Notes under the pieces: model-generated
What the model saw: the letters and a program-made list of their open reading frames with translations, nothing else
What the model was told of the DNA's origin: nothing
Databases searched by the model: none
In this document: positions 5,722 through 6,635 of the stretch, piece by piece
Layout of the letters: every line of letters begins with the position of its first letter
Position numbering within the stretch: position 1 is the first letter of the stretch
NCBI GenBank assembly: GCA_013696365.1
Contig: JACCYS010000163.1
Coordinates: 1 to 6,635 of the forward strand
Reading direction: 5' to 3'
Origin: Nocardioidaceae bacterium
GTDB taxonomy: Bacteria; Actinomycetota; Actinomycetes; Propionibacteriales; Nocardioidaceae
Length of the DNA stretch: 6,635 nt
Program-made: the position numbers and the translations under genes

Positions 5722-5725
5722 CACC

Positions 5726-6635
5726 GTGCGTAAGAAGAGCCTGTTCATCGCCATCAGCCTGGCCGTCGTCCTGGCCCTGGCCGGCGGCACCGTCGCCTAC
5801 GCGAGCATGAGTAAGACGGTCACCCTGTCACTGGACGGCGAGAAGACCGAGGTCAAGACCCTCGGGGGCACCGTCTCGGACGTGCTTGCCGACAAGGGCA
5901 TCGAGCTGGGCAAGCGCGACGTGGTCGCCCCAGATCCGGACGCATCGATCGGCGAGGACTCGCAGGTCGCCGTCCGGTTCGCCCGCCGGATCGACCTGAG
6001 CGTCGACGGCGGCACCGACTCGTACTGGGTGACCGCCACCGACGTCGGCTCCGCGCTCGCGCAGGTCGGCAACCGCTTCGCCGGCGCGGAGTTGTCCGCC
6101 AGCCGCAGCAGCTACATCCCCCGTGGCGGGGTCGAGGTCAGCGTGCTGACCCCTAAGCAGGTGGTCGTGCAGACCCCTAAGGGCAAGCAGCGGCACACCA
6201 GCACCGGGCTGCGCGTCGAGGACGTCGTGGACGAGCTGAAGTTGAAGGTGGACAAGAACGACGAGCTCAAGCCGGCCGAAGGCGCCAAGCTCAAGGACGA
6301 CATGGACATCACCCTGACCCGGATCGAGTCGCGGCGTCGGGTGGTCACCGAGAACGTCGACAACCGGACCCGCGTGCGGTACTCGGAGAAGATGTACGCC
6401 GACGAGGACAAGGTCGCCCAGCAAGGTCAAGACGGCCGTCGCCGCATCGTGGTTCGCGACGTTCTGGCCAATGGCAAGGTACGCAGCAGCAAGGTCGTCG
6501 ATCGTTCACTGGTGGCTCAGCCGGAGACGACGGTCGTGGTGCAGGGCACTGCCACCCGGCCGGTACCCAAGCCCGAGCCCGAGCCGGAAGCCGCACCTTC
6601 GCCTGAGCCGCAGCCCGCGCCGGAGCCCGCGCCCG
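5726..6635 (+). CDS. rpfB: Resuscitation-promoting factor RpfB-type protein (DUF348 and G5 domains), 3' truncated
   Basis: RpfB proteins are exported peptidoglycan-cleaving enzymes that stimulate growth and resuscitation of dormant actinobacteria, acting in the cell wall together with the endopeptidase RipA in mycobacteria. GTG 5726, preceded by GGAG, opens a frame of 303 residues that runs off the window. It starts MRKKSLF and has a hydrophobic segment at 6-26 ending in A24-Y-A26, a signal peptidase I type site; there is no lipobox Cys, unlike M. tuberculosis RpfB. Three DUF348-like units follow: about 31-75 (VTLSLDGEKTEV, TVSDVLADKGIEL), about 88-135 (IDLSVDG), and about 145-187 (VVVQTPKGKQ, LRVEDVVDEL). 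A G5-like domain spans about 195-275 (RVRYSEKMYADED to TVVVQGT). From 278 a Pro/Glu/Ala linker begins. The Rpf catalytic domain is not in the window, so the Rpf assignment rests on architecture and the metG-tatD-rpfB gene order; another DUF348-G5 protein with a different hydrolase domain is possible. Confidence 0.88.
   Translation, partial: MRKKSLFIAISLAVVLALAGGTVAYASMSKTVTLSLDGEKTEVKTLGGTVSDVLADKGIELGKRDVVAPDPDASIGEDSQVAVRFARRIDLSVDGGTDSYWVTATDVGSALAQVGNRFAGAELSASRSSYIPRGGVEVSVLTPKQVVVQTPKGKQRHTSTGLRVEDVVDELKLKVDKNDELKPAEGAKLKDDMDITLTRIESRRRVVTENVDNRTRVRYSEKMYADEDKVAQQGQDGRRRIVVRDVLANGKVRSSKVVDRSLVAQPETTVVVQGTATRPVPKPEPEPEAAPSPEPQPAPEPAP
6557..6635 (+). repeat. Pro/Glu/Ala-rich low-complexity linker coding region in rpfB
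   Basis: From residue 278 the protein becomes a run of PEP, PAP and PQP units (for example KPEPEPEPEAAPSPEP) that continues to the window edge, encoded by repeated GAGCCC/GAGCCG-like codons. It probably forms an extended spacer between the G5 domain and the catalytic domain through the cell wall. The linker is a plausible O-mannosylation substrate only if Ser/Thr are present; just one Ser (292) is visible. Confidence 0.6.

Larger units (their letters stand above)
5584..5725 (+). promoter_or_regulatory. Predicted structured leader RNA of rpfB
   Basis: Several complementary segments nest in the predicted 5' untranslated region. GAGCAGCC (5608-5615) pairs perfectly with GGCTGCTC (5682-5689). 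Enclosed by these are GCGCCG (5631-5636) with CGGCGC (5642-5647) around a five-base loop, and GACGTC (5649-5654) with GACGTC (5670-5675); an alternative pairing is CGCGG (5645-5649) with CCGCG (5665-5669). A small GGGT/ACCC hairpin (5592-5606) precedes the closing helix. Near the start codon CCAG (5705-5708) can pair with CTGG (5716-5719), covering part of the ribosome binding site. A leader RNA switch has been reported for the M. tuberculosis rpfB operon; whether this is a counterpart is unknown. No ydaO-type c-di-AMP aptamer core is recognisable. Confidence 0.4.

Noticed and set aside
5584..5725. ydaO/yuaA-type c-di-AMP riboswitch upstream of rpfB
   Set aside because: Expected from other actinobacterial rpf genes, and a short CCGAATC occurs at 5633-5639, but the conserved GGGGTGAATC and GCTAACC blocks are absent.

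Overview
The window is a compact, very GC-rich (mostly G or C at third codon positions) chromosomal segment from an actinobacterium. GTG starts are frequent, -10 boxes of the TANNNT type sit about 6-7 bases before start codons, and the gene order pmt (minus) / rsmI - metG - tatD - rpfB (plus) matches the conserved actinobacterial neighbourhood known from mycobacteria and relatives. The genus cannot be fixed from sequence reading alone. No mobile element, CRISPR array, phage gene or foreign-looking gene was found; this is a housekeeping region, and its interest lies mainly in the regulatory DNA between genes.

Layout. Bases 2-190 hold the C-terminal end of an unrecognised plus-strand protein. 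A tRNA-Ala(CGC) gene follows at 240-313. Converging on it with an 11-base gap is pmt (325-2031, minus), a protein O-mannosyltransferase membrane enzyme. A 45-base divergent intergenic region separates pmt from rsmI (2077-2910, plus), the 16S rRNA C1402 ribose methyltransferase; it is packed with a perfect 14-bp palindrome inside an 11-bp inverted repeat, and both genes look leaderless. metG (2943-4532), methionyl-tRNA synthetase, has its own good promoter overlapping the rsmI stop and is translationally coupled through an ATGA overlap to tatD (4529-5470), a metal-dependent nuclease-family hydrolase. After a 255-base gap, rpfB (5726 to the window end) encodes an exported resuscitation-promoting-factor-type protein. 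Its DUF348 repeats, G5 domain and the start of a Pro/Glu linker are present; the catalytic domain must lie beyond the edge.

How the parts work together. tRNA-Ala, RsmI and MetG serve translation (decoding, 16S rRNA decoding-centre modification, charging of tRNA-Met). TatD is a nucleic-acid hydrolase. Pmt and RpfB act at the cell envelope (mannosylation of secreted proteins; peptidoglycan turnover during resuscitation and growth). The rpfB upstream region is the richest regulatory stretch: a -35/-10 promoter, a GTTACC/GTTATC direct repeat with 11-bp period resembling an OmpR-family (MtrA-like) site, and a predicted ~142-nt leader with nested inverted repeats and an RBS that could be sequestered. 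This is reminiscent of the leader RNA switch reported for the M. tuberculosis rpfB operon, but it shows no recognisable c-di-AMP (ydaO) riboswitch core.
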